From a virus: a stretch of DNA of 42,829 nucleotides. The stretch covers positions 1 through 42,829 of the IMG/VR virus record IMGVR_UViG_3300044733_005595; one strand, given 5' to 3'. This document shows positions 27,501-36,717 of this stretch, in pieces (within the stretch, counting starts at the first letter, position 1; every line of letters begins with the position of its first letter). The translations under genes and the position numbers were made by a program. The notes beneath the pieces were generated by a model. It did no database searches. It was not told the origin of the DNA and saw nothing but the letters and a program-made list of their open reading frames with translations.

Positions 27501-28355
27501 GGCCTTGAGAGCCGTGATTATCTCGTTCACTTTGCTCTTCAGCTCGAGGTTCTGATCGGCCATAAACCTGGACCCCGCCGTCACCGTCTTGTTTGTGGGG
27601 ATCACGGTCATCGCGGTTTGGGGCGTAGTGGTGTTGAAGCTAGTAACAGTGAACTCGACCTCCTCCCCCGTGGTCGTAGTGGCGATGAAGACATCACCAA
27701 CATCCAGCTCGGAGTCGAATATCGTGGAGGTTCCCGTAACGTTAGCGCCGGTGATCTGGATAGTGCCGGTGTAGTAGAATAGGTTGAGGGCGGTACTCAG
27801 CTCCGCTATCTGCTTCGGTGACGTTGTTGGGGTCTCCAGCACCTGCACCCTGTTGGCGAGGTTTTGGGTCTCGATTACCGCCCCGTTCACCTTCTCCTCG
27901 AGTGATCGTTGCGTTAGGCTCAGGGTCTGCAGCTGATCCTGTCCCTCCGTCAGATTCTTCTGGAAGTTCTGCTCGATGGTCTTAACGTCATCCTCAAGGA
28001 GTTGCAGAGTCGTCTCTATATTGGAGATGGACGTTGCCGTGGCCTCCGACAGCGCGGCCTGGGATGAGGCTATGGCCGTCGAGAAGATCTTGAGGTCGCG
28101 GATCTTGGCGTAGGTTCTGTCCGCGAACCTCACATTCACAATACCCATCTCTGTGGTGGGGTCGATGGCCTCGGCCAGACTCACCCCGAGCTTCAGGCCA
28201 CTCTTGGTGCCACTTCCGTCCTCTACGAAGAGAGCTCCCTCGGATGTAAGTCCGTCCTGTGAGAGCACCTCGCCAGTGGTCGAGAGTTCCTGCCTCGCTA
28301 TGTTAAGCAGGCCACCCGCGTAGTCTTCTATAAATCGGCTTCGTAGATCGGCCAT
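27483..28355 (-). CDS. Coiled-coil virion protein, 290 residues
   Basis: The N-terminal ~115 residues are mixed (LSQDGLTSEGALFVEDGSGTKSGLKLGVSLAE). A long heptad-rich segment (about 110-190, SNIETTLQLLEDDVKTIEQNFQKNLTEGQ) follows, then a compact strand domain (about 205-275) with TGTIQITGANVTGTSTIFDSELDVGDVFI, and a final helix. The mix suits a trimeric structural protein, perhaps of the baseplate or a whisker. It follows the LRR gene by 13 bases on the same strand. Not assigned to a family. Confidence 0.6.
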   Translation of the reverse strand: MADLRSRFIEDYAGGLLNIARQELSTTGEVLSQDGLTSEGALFVEDGSGTKSGLKLGVSLAEAIDPTTEMGIVNVRFADRTYAKIRDLKIFSTAIASSQAALSEATATSISNIETTLQLLEDDVKTIEQNFQKNLTEGQDQLQTLSLTQRSLEEKVNGAVIETQNLANRVQVLETPTTSPKQIAELSTALNLFYYTGTIQITGANVTGTSTIFDSELDVGDVFIATTTTGEEVEFTVTSFNTTTPQTAMTVIPTNKTVTAGSRFMADQNLELKSKVNEIITALKALKFIV

Positions 28356-28368
28356 ACTCCCCTATCGG

Positions 28369-29196
28369 TCAGCAACTATAGTAGTCTTTAATCAGAGAAT
28401 CCTCAAGGCTACTCGTGAAGAAGGCGTACATATGAGGAGGTACGATCGACGTCGGCGGAGGATTGTCCCAGAGCACGAGCCAATTATTACACAGTAGCAT
28501 CCTGATCTTGGACGCCACGCGCCTATTCGACCAGTCGATCTCCGACCCTCTCATATCAAGCAGGGTCTCGTAGGTTTTTCTGAACATCGCCAGTCGGCTA
28601 TTCGCCGACGCCGTGTGCACCGGCCTGAAGTCCCTGAGCAGTCTCTCCTGGGCGATGGGGGTAAGAGCGCAGTTTCTCGCCAGGAGCGCCTTAATAGACC
28701 GATTGTTGCCCAGGTTTATCACCCCCAGCGCCGGGCAGTTGGAAACGTTGAGCACCTCTAGGTTGGGACTGTCGGTGACGAAGACGGCTCTCATGTTGGA
28801 GTTGCCCTCCAGGTTGAGGTTCTTAAGCCTCGATCTCGGAACGTTGAAATTAGCGTGGACGAGGCGATTCTTCTGCAGGTTTATGCTAACGATCCGCGGA
28901 TCCACCACCTGCCCCGAACGCGGGTCTATCCAGTGATCCTCCCACGTGAGTATGTCCTGGTTGGTTAGTTTGAGTTCGACTATGTCTCCGGAGGCGTTCC
29001 TCTCGCTCCTCTCCACCTCCACAAGGTAGGAGTCGTTCATCTGCTTAAACAGCGAGGCACGATTACCACCGAGAAGAAAATCCTCCCCCTCTTCCTCGAA
29101 GGCAACGTAGTTGAAGTGGTTGGGGGTTCGGAGCCCGAAGGGTAGGGTCTTGGAATCCTTTAGGGTCTTGAAGAACGTTTGCATCTTCTGGGTCAC
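28369..29196 (-). CDS. Leucine-rich-repeat protein
   Basis: The centre of the 275-residue product is a run of LRR-like units: VSINLQKNRLVHANF, LKNLNLEGNSNMRAVFV, LEVLNVSNCPALGVINLGNNRSIKALLARN, each with the L-x-x-L-x-L-x-x-N-x-x-L pattern. The flanks are unrelated; the C-terminal part is aromatic. LRRs usually mediate protein binding, so it may be an assembly partner or a host-contact protein. It overlaps the 1293-residue gene by four bases (coupled translation), so the two products may work together. Confidence 0.6.
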   Translation of the reverse strand: MTQKMQTFFKTLKDSKTLPFGLRTPNHFNYVAFEEEGEDFLLGGNRASLFKQMNDSYLVEVERSERNASGDIVELKLTNQDILTWEDHWIDPRSGQVVDPRIVSINLQKNRLVHANFNVPRSRLKNLNLEGNSNMRAVFVTDSPNLEVLNVSNCPALGVINLGNNRSIKALLARNCALTPIAQERLLRDFRPVHTASANSRLAMFRKTYETLLDMRGSEIDWSNRRVASKIRMLLCNNWLVLWDNPPPTSIVPPHMYAFFTSSLEDSLIKDYYSC

Positions 29197-32100
29197 TTTA
29201 ACTTACCTCCGGACAGGGTCTTAGGGCAGAACGCCAGGTAATACTTCCCTTCGTAGGGAGGCGAGAACCTCTTGCATTTCATAACATTCATGCAGATCTG
29301 GTAGTGGAATGGGGAGTCAAAGCCCGCGCAGTTGAATTCCGAACCCTTCTCCATCTTGGCCTTTAAGAACTCCACGACTCCGAACTCGGTGTTCCCGTAC
29401 TCGCTCAACTCAGCCCCGCCCGACTCGTACACGAGGTGATCGGAGAGTATTGTTGTGAGTAATGGCTCCCCCCTCTCCCCGACCAACGTATCCGGAGGTA
29501 GTAGGCTCATGAACGAGGCGGGCTGGTCGAACGCCGACGTGGGAACCACCGTGGTGGTGGGTACGTACTCCGCGAAAGTTCCCAGTGGCCTATCTACCGC
29601 CACCTTGGATGGGGGGACCCCGGGGATGTCGGAGTAGGTCTCAGGGAAGAGCGACTTATTAAACCTACCAACGCATCGCTGCTGGGATAAGGAGTACAGA
29701 TCCTCGCAGTTAGAACCACCGAACCTCCTACACGACGCCACCGGATCGAAGCCCTTGGAGCCGGGAGGGTCGGAACTTGACGTGGAGATGTAGTTGGAGC
29801 CGAGGGCTTGGGATCTGACGTCCGGCCCTCCGTCCAGGCTGGTGTACACAGGGGGGATGAAGCGGGGCTTTGAAGGCACCCGTTGCACGGGTGTATCCAA
29901 CTCGTACCTAGTGGCAGGGGAGAAGGGCTTAGCTGTCGCCCCGGCGACTTGTAACTCCACCGTCTCGTCGGGCAATAGCACCGTATTGGCCAGAAGGTTG
30001 GCCTCGGAGAACTTGATGAACTTGCAGACAAGGTTGATGGGAAGACCGTCTACCATCTCGGTGCTGAGGGCCTCCGACATCGCGCCGGCGATGGCCGTAG
30101 CCTGCTCCGAAGTAACCGAGTTTTTTGCGGGGACGCGATTGGGAAGTCTGGAATTCCCGACTCCAGGCGACTCGGAGATGGGCGCGGTGCTCGCTACGCT
30201 AGTCATTCCCGCCATGCTACTCCCCCCGGCCATAGACGACACGAGCTGCGGCAGGGTGCCGTAGGTTTTGTTCTGCGATAGGACGAGTGGCCCCAGTACC
30301 TTCGAGAAGTCCGAAGTATACGAGAAGTTGTAATCCAGTTCGGAGCTGAAGATGTTTTTGACGATCGACAGGTACTTGGAAAACTCCTCAAGATTATCCA
30401 CGATCCTGAGGAGGGCGTTGGTCTTGTTCTCCGTATCCACCTGAAAGTTGTTTACCTGGTAGGAGTTTTTGTAGTTGCTAAGTTTGACTCCAAGACCGGC
30501 CAGGCTGGCGTACCTCAGAAAAGAGGTGAACACTCCGCCGGAGAACCCGTCCAGTACGTGACCTAGCTCTGTAGGCGAGGACGGGCCATTGAGCACGGAG
30601 AACAGTTCCTTCGGCGTAAGCCCTCTCGCCTTATCGTACAGAGAGTCGATAATGTCCAGGGACCCCACATTACCAAGGTTGTCTCCGATTATCTTAGTCC
30701 ACTGCTTCAGCGCGATGGGCACCACTGAGTTCGCCTGCTCGTAGGTCATGGTGGGAGCGGCAAACGCGTCGTCTTTGTACACTCCTGTTATCATCTGCTC
30801 GACAAGAGGCTGGAGGATCTGCACATCCTGCTTATTTTTTATGATGGTAGACTCGCCATTCTGGTAGATGAAGGATATGGATTCCAGCAGCGTGAGGTTA
30901 TTTTTTCCAAGTATCTTATTGAACTTCACAAGCTGTCCCGGATCTACAGCGTAGGTCAGGCCGATAAGTAACCCTATGAGTTTAGGATAGCGATTTATAT
31001 TGATCGAAGTTAGTCTGGACTTATCCTTCTCCGAAAGCTTCAGTATGTTGAGAAGCGAATCCACCGAACCACTGGTATAGAGGAAGGAGAGGTACGCGTC
31101 TACGGCCTCCTGCCCACCAAACTCGTAGACGAGCTGGGCCAGCTCGTAGGCTTTGAAGAATGACTTGAGGTCCGACGAGTCGGAGATGGGAGCAAAATTA
31201 CTCACCAACTGCGAGAAAGACTCCACCTGTAGCAGTTTATCCACCTCCGAATCCCTGAACCCGAGGGATCTCAGAAACTCCACCAGTTTCCTATCACTGG
31301 CCTCGTAGGCTTTGAAGGAGATGTTGGGTATGAACCCGGAGGTGGAGATCCCGACCCCCCTCATCACATCCAGTATCTCTCCCACCTTCCCCGAGATGCT
31401 CTCTACCCACGTTCCGAAAAACTCCAGGGACTTTCCTGGTAGTACGGGTTTGACAGTCGCGGCGGAGAACCTGGAGTAGTTATCCAGGAGGTACTTGATG
31501 GAGCCCGTAAGCCCTCCTCTGATGGAGTCGTAACCGTAGTCTAGAAAGTACATTCCAGGGGGAAACACTCTCTGAAACTCCTCCATCTGAACCCGCACCG
31601 AACCCAGTCCCTCGTATCCGGGTATGCGGCCCCTCTCGTCCAGCGAATTCACCACCGCTTTTACGGTGTCCCCGACGATAAGGCTTCTCCGGTAGATGCT
31701 CTCCAGCGAGTAGAGCAGGATGTCCACGCTTGGAGGCTCCGAGTAGGATCCGGCTTCCTCCAGGGAGTCAAATCGGTCCTCTAGACCGTCGTAGAACTGG
31801 GAGTAGACGGGGTTGTAGATGAGTTTCCCGCCCGCCTCCACGGTGCCCTCGGGAACCTTCTGGGAGTGCACGAACGACCTTAGGGAGCCGAAAGGATCCA
31901 GGAACTTCAGCCCTGGCATCTTATTGGGGCTCGGAGACGCTTTGTAGAGAACGTCGAACCTGCCAAAAGCTGAGTCTCCGCCGGAGAGGCTGAAGATCTC
32001 CGGAATGCTCCTTCCAAAACAGGATGCGAATAGGTACTCCGAGACTCTGGTGATGTAATCCACGCCTCCCACCGGGGAGCCCTCGTAGGACCCAAAGGAG

Positions 32101-33074
32101 TCGGATAGGTTCTTAAGGTCTTTTATGGAATCCAGCAGTTGCTTCCCGACGCCCCCGAACGTTGAGGGTAGTAGGTTCTCGTCTACGTTCTGAGTCTTAG
32201 AGTACTCAGCTACTTTCGAGTCGGAGATTATCTCGTTGGAGTCAAATCCGGCCTCGGTGAATTTGCCAAAGGCGTCCCGAACGTTGGACTTCAGAACATT
32301 CCTAAAGGACTTTGCGTTGTTAAATAGTCTGGAGGAGTACTTTACCCACTCGGTGTTGTCGAAGTAATCGCGACGGGGCGAAGTCACCTCAGGTCGTAGT
32401 TTGTACAACTCTCCCTCAAACACCACGAGTGGGGAGTAGGATACTGGAATGCGGTACTGAGACAGACCCAATTGCGTAGCGAACCTATTATACCCTAGAG
32501 GAGAGTAGGAGGTGGTGTCGGTCTGCGACGAGAAAACCTCCCAGTACCGCTCCTCGGTAAACAGAGTGTACACCTTGCCACTACTGTTGTTGTACTCGAG
32601 TGGGGCCACGGAGTACAGTGCTTCCGAGTACTGGTACTCGGGCTGCGCTCTAAGTATATCAGTGGCTTCCGACGACGAGTAGAACGTAAAATCCCCGGCA
32701 CTCTCACCTATGAGTGCAAAGTAGGTCTTGAGCGATCCGGCTATGTTGGCGTCGTAGGTGGGTTTGGACCTGAGAAAAGACAGTACCTCCTCAAGGACGA
32801 AGGGCAGAAGATTCTGCACCGTCTCGATGTCAAAGTCCAGGTCGGATAGCACGTTGATCAGCACCGACTTGAGCGGGAAGATGGACACCTGCTCATTTGC
32901 CCCCACTCTGTCCAATAGGACGTTGAGGAGCCTCAATCCGGAGCTGAGGAATCTCTGCCTTGAGAGATCCACCTTCAGTTTTCCAAACGCCACCTCGTAG
33001 GCCAGAAGACCCTTGGATACTAGGCTTTGAGCGTTTATACGGACACTCTCTAGAAGCTCTGAGGTCATCGACAC
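29193..33074 (-). CDS. Giant virion-associated protein, 1293 residues
   Basis: No domain recognised. The first ~900 residues are mostly helical with repeated F-L-x-S and VDSLLN-type segments and no long coiled coil. Residues ~950-1050 are Ser/Gly/Ala-rich (SSMAGGSSMAGMTSVAS), a likely flexible hinge. The C-terminal ~150 contain most of the Cys (SCRRFGGSNCEDLYSLSQQRC, ICMNVMKCKRF). Size, position at the head of a minus-strand operon and a GTTTAAAG motif 15 bases upstream suggest a late structural or ejected protein. A tape-measure role is not supported because heptads are sparse. Confidence 0.6.
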   Translation of the reverse strand: MSMTSELLESVRINAQSLVSKGLLAYEVAFGKLKVDLSRQRFLSSGLRLLNVLLDRVGANEQVSIFPLKSVLINVLSDLDFDIETVQNLLPFVLEEVLSFLRSKPTYDANIAGSLKTYFALIGESAGDFTFYSSSEATDILRAQPEYQYSEALYSVAPLEYNNSSGKVYTLFTEERYWEVFSSQTDTTSYSPLGYNRFATQLGLSQYRIPVSYSPLVVFEGELYKLRPEVTSPRRDYFDNTEWVKYSSRLFNNAKSFRNVLKSNVRDAFGKFTEAGFDSNEIISDSKVAEYSKTQNVDENLLPSTFGGVGKQLLDSIKDLKNLSDSFGSYEGSPVGGVDYITRVSEYLFASCFGRSIPEIFSLSGGDSAFGRFDVLYKASPSPNKMPGLKFLDPFGSLRSFVHSQKVPEGTVEAGGKLIYNPVYSQFYDGLEDRFDSLEEAGSYSEPPSVDILLYSLESIYRRSLIVGDTVKAVVNSLDERGRIPGYEGLGSVRVQMEEFQRVFPPGMYFLDYGYDSIRGGLTGSIKYLLDNYSRFSAATVKPVLPGKSLEFFGTWVESISGKVGEILDVMRGVGISTSGFIPNISFKAYEASDRKLVEFLRSLGFRDSEVDKLLQVESFSQLVSNFAPISDSSDLKSFFKAYELAQLVYEFGGQEAVDAYLSFLYTSGSVDSLLNILKLSEKDKSRLTSININRYPKLIGLLIGLTYAVDPGQLVKFNKILGKNNLTLLESISFIYQNGESTIIKNKQDVQILQPLVEQMITGVYKDDAFAAPTMTYEQANSVVPIALKQWTKIIGDNLGNVGSLDIIDSLYDKARGLTPKELFSVLNGPSSPTELGHVLDGFSGGVFTSFLRYASLAGLGVKLSNYKNSYQVNNFQVDTENKTNALLRIVDNLEEFSKYLSIVKNIFSSELDYNFSYTSDFSKVLGPLVLSQNKTYGTLPQLVSSMAGGSSMAGMTSVASTAPISESPGVGNSRLPNRVPAKNSVTSEQATAIAGAMSEALSTEMVDGLPINLVCKFIKFSEANLLANTVLLPDETVELQVAGATAKPFSPATRYELDTPVQRVPSKPRFIPPVYTSLDGGPDVRSQALGSNYISTSSSDPPGSKGFDPVASCRRFGGSNCEDLYSLSQQRCVGRFNKSLFPETYSDIPGVPPSKVAVDRPLGTFAEYVPTTTVVPTSAFDQPASFMSLLPPDTLVGERGEPLLTTILSDHLVYESGGAELSEYGNTEFGVVEFLKAKMEKGSEFNCAGFDSPFHYQICMNVMKCKRFSPPYEGKYYLAFCPKTLSGGKLK

Positions 33075-33089
33075 GACAAATCTGTTAAA

Positions 33090-33097
33090 CTTTAAAC
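33090..33097 (-). promoter_or_regulatory. GTTTAAAG motif, minus copy of divergent pair
   Basis: Minus-strand GTTTAAAG 15 bases before the giant gene start at 33074, back to back with the plus copy at 33103-33110. Confidence 0.55.
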
Positions 33098-33102
33098 TTG
33101 AG

Positions 33103-33110
33103 GTTTAAAG
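33103..33110 (+). promoter_or_regulatory. GTTTAAAG motif, plus copy of divergent pair
   Basis: Plus-strand GTTTAAAG 22 bases before the ATG at 33133. A 13-codon ORF begins two bases after the motif (33113) and overlaps the gene start; it could be a leader peptide. Confidence 0.55.
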
Positions 33111-33132
33111 CTATGAGAACGTACAAGAAGTT

Positions 33133-33594
33133 ATGCAGTCCAAAGTCTCGGTGACCCTGATCAAGAGTCGAGCGGTGAACAATTCCTCCGACCTGAATAA
33201 GATGGCTGTTCATCTCGAGCAGATACTAGCCGAGAAGGATGGAGTTGAACTGAAGGTCCGCCAGGGACTCACCGACGCTCTCATCAAGACCACCTCGTTT
33301 GTGGTGTTCTGTGGCTACGACTGCGCTACGCTATCCGAACTTTTCAAGGTGCTTTCCTTCTCCGAGAGCGCTGACGGTCCAGTTGTCTTCCTCTACGAGG
33401 AGCCGGGTCAGTCCGTCTGGGAGAGACTAAACTACATCCTAAGGGATGGCGTGGATCTGCGACGTATGGATCCTAAGATTTTTCACAAGATCGTTGACAC
33501 GTGGTCCTATCGTGATATAATTGCTACTATAGACGTCGAACTACGTAAGCTTGGAACTGGATCGACTACTGGCTCTGACTCCCCAGCTAAGTGA
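33133..33594 (+). CDS. Hypothetical protein with Rossmann-like pattern (LOG-like?)
   Basis: In the 153-residue product, TSFVVFCGYDCATLSELFKVLSFSESADGPVVFLYEEPGQSVWERLNYIL resembles the second half of LOG/nucleotide-hydrolase folds (GG-x-GTLEELFEVLTWAQ...KPVVLL). The first half lacks the usual nucleotide loop, so catalysis is doubtful. It is first in the portal operon and overlaps the next gene by 44 bases. Treat as unknown with a possible Rossmann-like fold. Confidence 0.55.
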   Translation: MQSKVSVTLIKSRAVNNSSDLNKMAVHLEQILAEKDGVELKVRQGLTDALIKTTSFVVFCGYDCATLSELFKVLSFSESADGPVVFLYEEPGQSVWERLNYILRDGVDLRRMDPKIFHKIVDTWSYRDIIATIDVELRKLGTGSTTGSDSPAK

Positions 33595-34528
33595 GGAGCA
33601 GTTTCGCCTGCTACTAGAGCACGATCGCTGGAAGACGGAGGCCACCTTCTCCCACGAGGTAAGACTCGAGGAGTTGCGGATCGCCTCCAGACGCGGAGGA
33701 GGCGGAGGAGGGGGCTCCAAGGCCCCTGAGTCCGGTACGGGAGGTCCTTCTATGGAGGACCGCAGATTCAACGAGCTGACCTCGTACGGAGCCTGCGGGG
33801 ACAAGCACATCGGCCTGATCTCCAAGACCAAGGTGTGGGAGGGAGCTAGCGACCGCTCCTCTAAGCTCTTCGAGCAGTGGTACTCCCACCTCCAGGAGAA
33901 GGACGTGGTTCCTCTTAAGGACCTGAAGGAGGGGAGGATCAAGACTCTGCTCCTGGCATTCCTCTGGGCTAGCGGATGCGCCCATCGCATCGCCAAGTGG
34001 CCCGAAGCACAGGACTCCCACCTCGTCGAGACGCTGCGCAAGGATCTCAGGGATAGGTTCTCCAAGTTCTCTAAGCACTCCATCACCGCGGCCTACGAAT
34101 CGCTCAAGGTCTTCTGGAAGGAGATCAACGACTACGAATCGTGCCCCTTCAACTCCAGCCTCATCTCCGATGTTCTGGACGAGTCCTACCAGTACGTCTC
34201 GCAAAAGGCCGAGGAGGAGTCTAAAGTTGATGTGAAGAACTCGCCTCTTTTCTCCGAGTTTGAGAGGAACTTCCCGTACGTCTCCCTAGACGTTCTGGAG
34301 AAGTACTACCTGAAAAACAGATTCAACTTTGTGGCGGCTGGAGTCTGCTCCCTGCGCAAGACCTTCACAACCGTGCGCCCTCAGGAACTGGAGCATAAAT
34401 TCTCCGAGAGTGAGTGGCCTAAGAAGTGGCACATCTACCTTAGCTCATACGAACCAAAATGGCAAGCACAGCTCGAGAAGATACAGCAAGAGACCCGGGA
34501 AGCCCAGAGGGAGTGGAAAGAGGGGTAA
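33551..34528 (+). CDS. Hypothetical protein upstream of portal, 325 residues
   Basis: The longest credible start is TTG at 33551 (LELDRLLALTPQLSEEQFRLLLEHDRWKTEATFSHEVRLEEL...), overlapping the previous gene by 44 bases. ATG at 33752 has a better ribosome site (GGGAGG about six bases away) but would drop a convincing helical domain and a Gly7 linker (about residues 50-56). The rest is helical with many aromatic and charged residues and ends in a Lys/Glu-rich helix. A packaging or head-assembly role is suggested only by its place before the portal; no terminase motif is visible. Confidence 0.6.
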   Translation: MELDRLLALTPQLSEEQFRLLLEHDRWKTEATFSHEVRLEELRIASRRGGGGGGGSKAPESGTGGPSMEDRRFNELTSYGACGDKHIGLISKTKVWEGASDRSSKLFEQWYSHLQEKDVVPLKDLKEGRIKTLLLAFLWASGCAHRIAKWPEAQDSHLVETLRKDLRDRFSKFSKHSITAAYESLKVFWKEINDYESCPFNSSLISDVLDESYQYVSQKAEEESKVDVKNSPLFSEFERNFPYVSLDVLEKYYLKNRFNFVAAGVCSLRKTFTTVRPQELEHKFSESEWPKKWHIYLSSYEPKWQAQLEKIQQETREAQREWKEG

Positions 34529-34710
34529 ACATCCTCACGAACTCCCAGCCGGTCATCGTAGACGGGGCGGACGAGTACATCGAGAAGTACGAGAAAGGCG
34601 AGATATCCGTCGACGAACTGTACGACTTCATCCTGAACGCGGAGGTTGTCTACGTGGATCGTTCTAAACATTCGGAGTTTAAAGAATCAGATAAGAACCA
34701 GACAGAGTAG
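34459..34710 (+). CDS. Small acidic protein before portal, 83 residues
   Basis: The frame from ATG 34459 overlaps the previous gene by 70 bases; a GTG at 34513 is an alternative start. The clear part is VNILTNSQPVIVDGADEYIEKYEKGEISVDELYDFILNAEVVYVDRSK, a small acidic alpha/beta domain. A GTTTAAAG motif lies near its 3' end, serving the portal gene. No family recognised. Confidence 0.55.
   Translation: MASTAREDTARDPGSPEGVERGVNILTNSQPVIVDGADEYIEKYEKGEISVDELYDFILNAEVVYVDRSKHSEFKESDKNQTE
34677..34684 (+). promoter_or_regulatory. GTTTAAAG motif before portal gene
   Basis: GTTTAAAG 34 bases before the portal ATG at 34719, inside the end of the preceding small gene. Confidence 0.45.
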
Positions 34711-34718
34711 GGACGTGC

Positions 34719-36659
34719 ATGACTGAGAATCGTCAGGCGGCGAAGCAGATTAAAACTGGCTACTACGACCGATACTTCAGTCTAGGCATAGCTCAGGGCA
34801 GCTTAGCGGGTTACAAGGCCGATCCTTACGCTTTCACAGCGACCCCCTACCTCAACTCGGGTACTATCCTCCCGCGTCGCGACGACATCCTCATCGAGGA
34901 GGGTGGTGGTGGCCCGCGAGCGATCGAGAAGTACATGCGACTGTTCAATGACAGTCACATCATCGCCGCCTGGGAAAAGATCATCGGGGAGATCGTCCAG
35001 CGCAAGTGGGAGATCGATCCCGCCAGCCCCTCCGATCGCGACGAGGAGGTCGCTGAGTTCGTCCGTCAGGTGCTGAAGCGCATGGGCACGAATACTCGGC
35101 AGGCCTACGGCAAGGAGATGCTGGTAACGTCCAACTCCGCGTTCGATACGTTTATCCGCGGGATGTGCGAGTCGATGATCCTCGGCATCTCGGTAGGAGA
35201 GATCTGCTGGATGAGGCAGGGCAATTACATCGTCCCGTCGGAGATCAAGATACGCGACCCACGCAGGTTCCAGTTTGTCCTGAACGAGGACGGGACTATG
35301 TCCCCGCGTCTGATGACGGTGGATTCGCCGGTGGAGGGCATACCATTGCCCCTGCGTTCGATGGTCATACACAGGCACTGGTCCTATAGCAACTTCATGG
35401 ACCCGTATGGCACAGGTCTGGGGCGTCAGCTCTACAGCCTTGTTGAGTTCAGACGTACGCTGATGTCGTTCTGGCTCCAGTACGCGGACAAGCACACCAC
35501 CCCCACAGCGGTGGGCAAATTCTCCCTGGGCACTCCCGACGAGGAGGTGGCATCGCTATTCACGGCGCTTCAGCGCCTGGGTCAGGAGACCGCGATCGTG
35601 ATCCCTGACGAGATGGAGGTGGATTGGTTGGAGAGTCAGGGCCGCTCGGAGGTGTACGAGAAGCTCATCGAGTACGTCGATCAGCAGATATCCTTTGTCC
35701 TCAACGGCGAGAATACGGTGGGGCAGGAGACCGGTAATGTGGGTTCGTACGCCCGGGACCAGGTATCCGACTCGTTGAGGATGCGTAAAGCAAAAACCTT
35801 CTCAGAGGAATTAGATGAGACAATTAACGCCACGCTTATACGTTGGATTGTTGAGCTTAACTATCCGGGTGTCTCCGTTCCTAGACTTCGTAGAAACTTT
35901 GATGATCTAGAGCAGCGTGAGGATCCCGTCAAGATCGTCCAGATGCTGACGCAGCTTCAGGCCGTGGGTTACGAGGTCAAGGACCTTGACTGGATGAGGG
36001 ACAAGCTGGAGATCCCGTCCCTGGGCAAAGTCGACCAGGCCGGGATGATGGGCATGGGTGGAGCCCCACCGGCCGCGGGTGCAGCGCCCATGTCCGAACC
36101 GAAGACCCCGGAACAGATGAACGATTCGGCGAACGGAGCCATGGGGGCGTTCGGAGCCGACCAGTCGGACATGCTCAGCCTCTTCGACTTCTCCGAGGGA
36201 GACTACGATGAGGACGGGGATACGTCCGACAAGACCAAGAAGGATAAGATCGCCAAGCTCATAGCGTCCAAGTTCGACGGAGCTCTGGACGATGTCGGGT
36301 TCCAGCGCATCGTCTCGGATAGTGGGGATTCGGAGGCTTCTGCGTCCAGGATCCACATCGACGAGTACACCTCGCCTGGCGAGATCGCCCACGGTTCCAG
36401 AAGGCTCGTCGAGGAAGTCAAGAAGGTGCCGTACCTGCGACCCGACCAGTCCATAGCGCTCAGCGCTCTGAGCATGGAACTGTACAGCGTGGAGAACCAG
36501 ATCAGAGTGGATGATATAGACGTACTCGAGACCACAAAACTTCTCGACCTCTACCAGAGAATCTACAGACTCAACCGTTCTGTGGTGCATAAGGAGTGCG
36601 TGGTGATCGACTGCAGGAAGGCGGGTTACTGGAAGTACTTTGCGCCGTACCTGATGTGA
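34719..36659 (+). CDS. Portal protein (Mu gp29-like, DUF935)
   Basis: The 646-residue product follows the DUF935 portal plan: AIEKYMRLFNDSHIIAAWEKIIGEIVQRKWEI near the start, MCESMILGISVGEICWM (wing), IKIRDPRRFQFV, then SMVIHRHWSYSNFMDPYGTGLGRQLYSLVEFRR, QYADKHTTPTAVGKF and the stem/crown region LQRLGQETAIVIPDEMEVDWLESQGRS...QISFVLNGENTVGQETGNVGSYARDQV. Portals form the 12-mer DNA gate at one capsid vertex. Residues after ~430 add a Met/Gly/Ala-rich, then Asp/Glu-rich linker and a ~110-residue helical domain ending WKYFAPYLM that is not part of the usual family. Confidence 0.88.
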   Translation: MTENRQAAKQIKTGYYDRYFSLGIAQGSLAGYKADPYAFTATPYLNSGTILPRRDDILIEEGGGGPRAIEKYMRLFNDSHIIAAWEKIIGEIVQRKWEIDPASPSDRDEEVAEFVRQVLKRMGTNTRQAYGKEMLVTSNSAFDTFIRGMCESMILGISVGEICWMRQGNYIVPSEIKIRDPRRFQFVLNEDGTMSPRLMTVDSPVEGIPLPLRSMVIHRHWSYSNFMDPYGTGLGRQLYSLVEFRRTLMSFWLQYADKHTTPTAVGKFSLGTPDEEVASLFTALQRLGQETAIVIPDEMEVDWLESQGRSEVYEKLIEYVDQQISFVLNGENTVGQETGNVGSYARDQVSDSLRMRKAKTFSEELDETINATLIRWIVELNYPGVSVPRLRRNFDDLEQREDPVKIVQMLTQLQAVGYEVKDLDWMRDKLEIPSLGKVDQAGMMGMGGAPPAAGAAPMSEPKTPEQMNDSANGAMGAFGADQSDMLSLFDFSEGDYDEDGDTSDKTKKDKIAKLIASKFDGALDDVGFQRIVSDSGDSEASASRIHIDEYTSPGEIAHGSRRLVEEVKKVPYLRPDQSIALSALSMELYSVENQIRVDDIDVLETTKLLDLYQRIYRLNRSVVHKECVVIDCRKAGYWKYFAPYLM

Positions 36660-36677
36660 TTCAGGGGGGTGGGCTTA

Positions 36678-36685
36678 GTTTAAAT
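36678..36685 (+). promoter_or_regulatory. GTTTAAAT motif before tail tube gene
   Basis: GTTTAAAT in the 58-base gap after the portal gene, 32 bases before the ATG at 36718. Confidence 0.5.
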
Positions 36686-36717
36686 ATCGATAGATACTTG
36701 TGTAAGTTTATCCCGCC

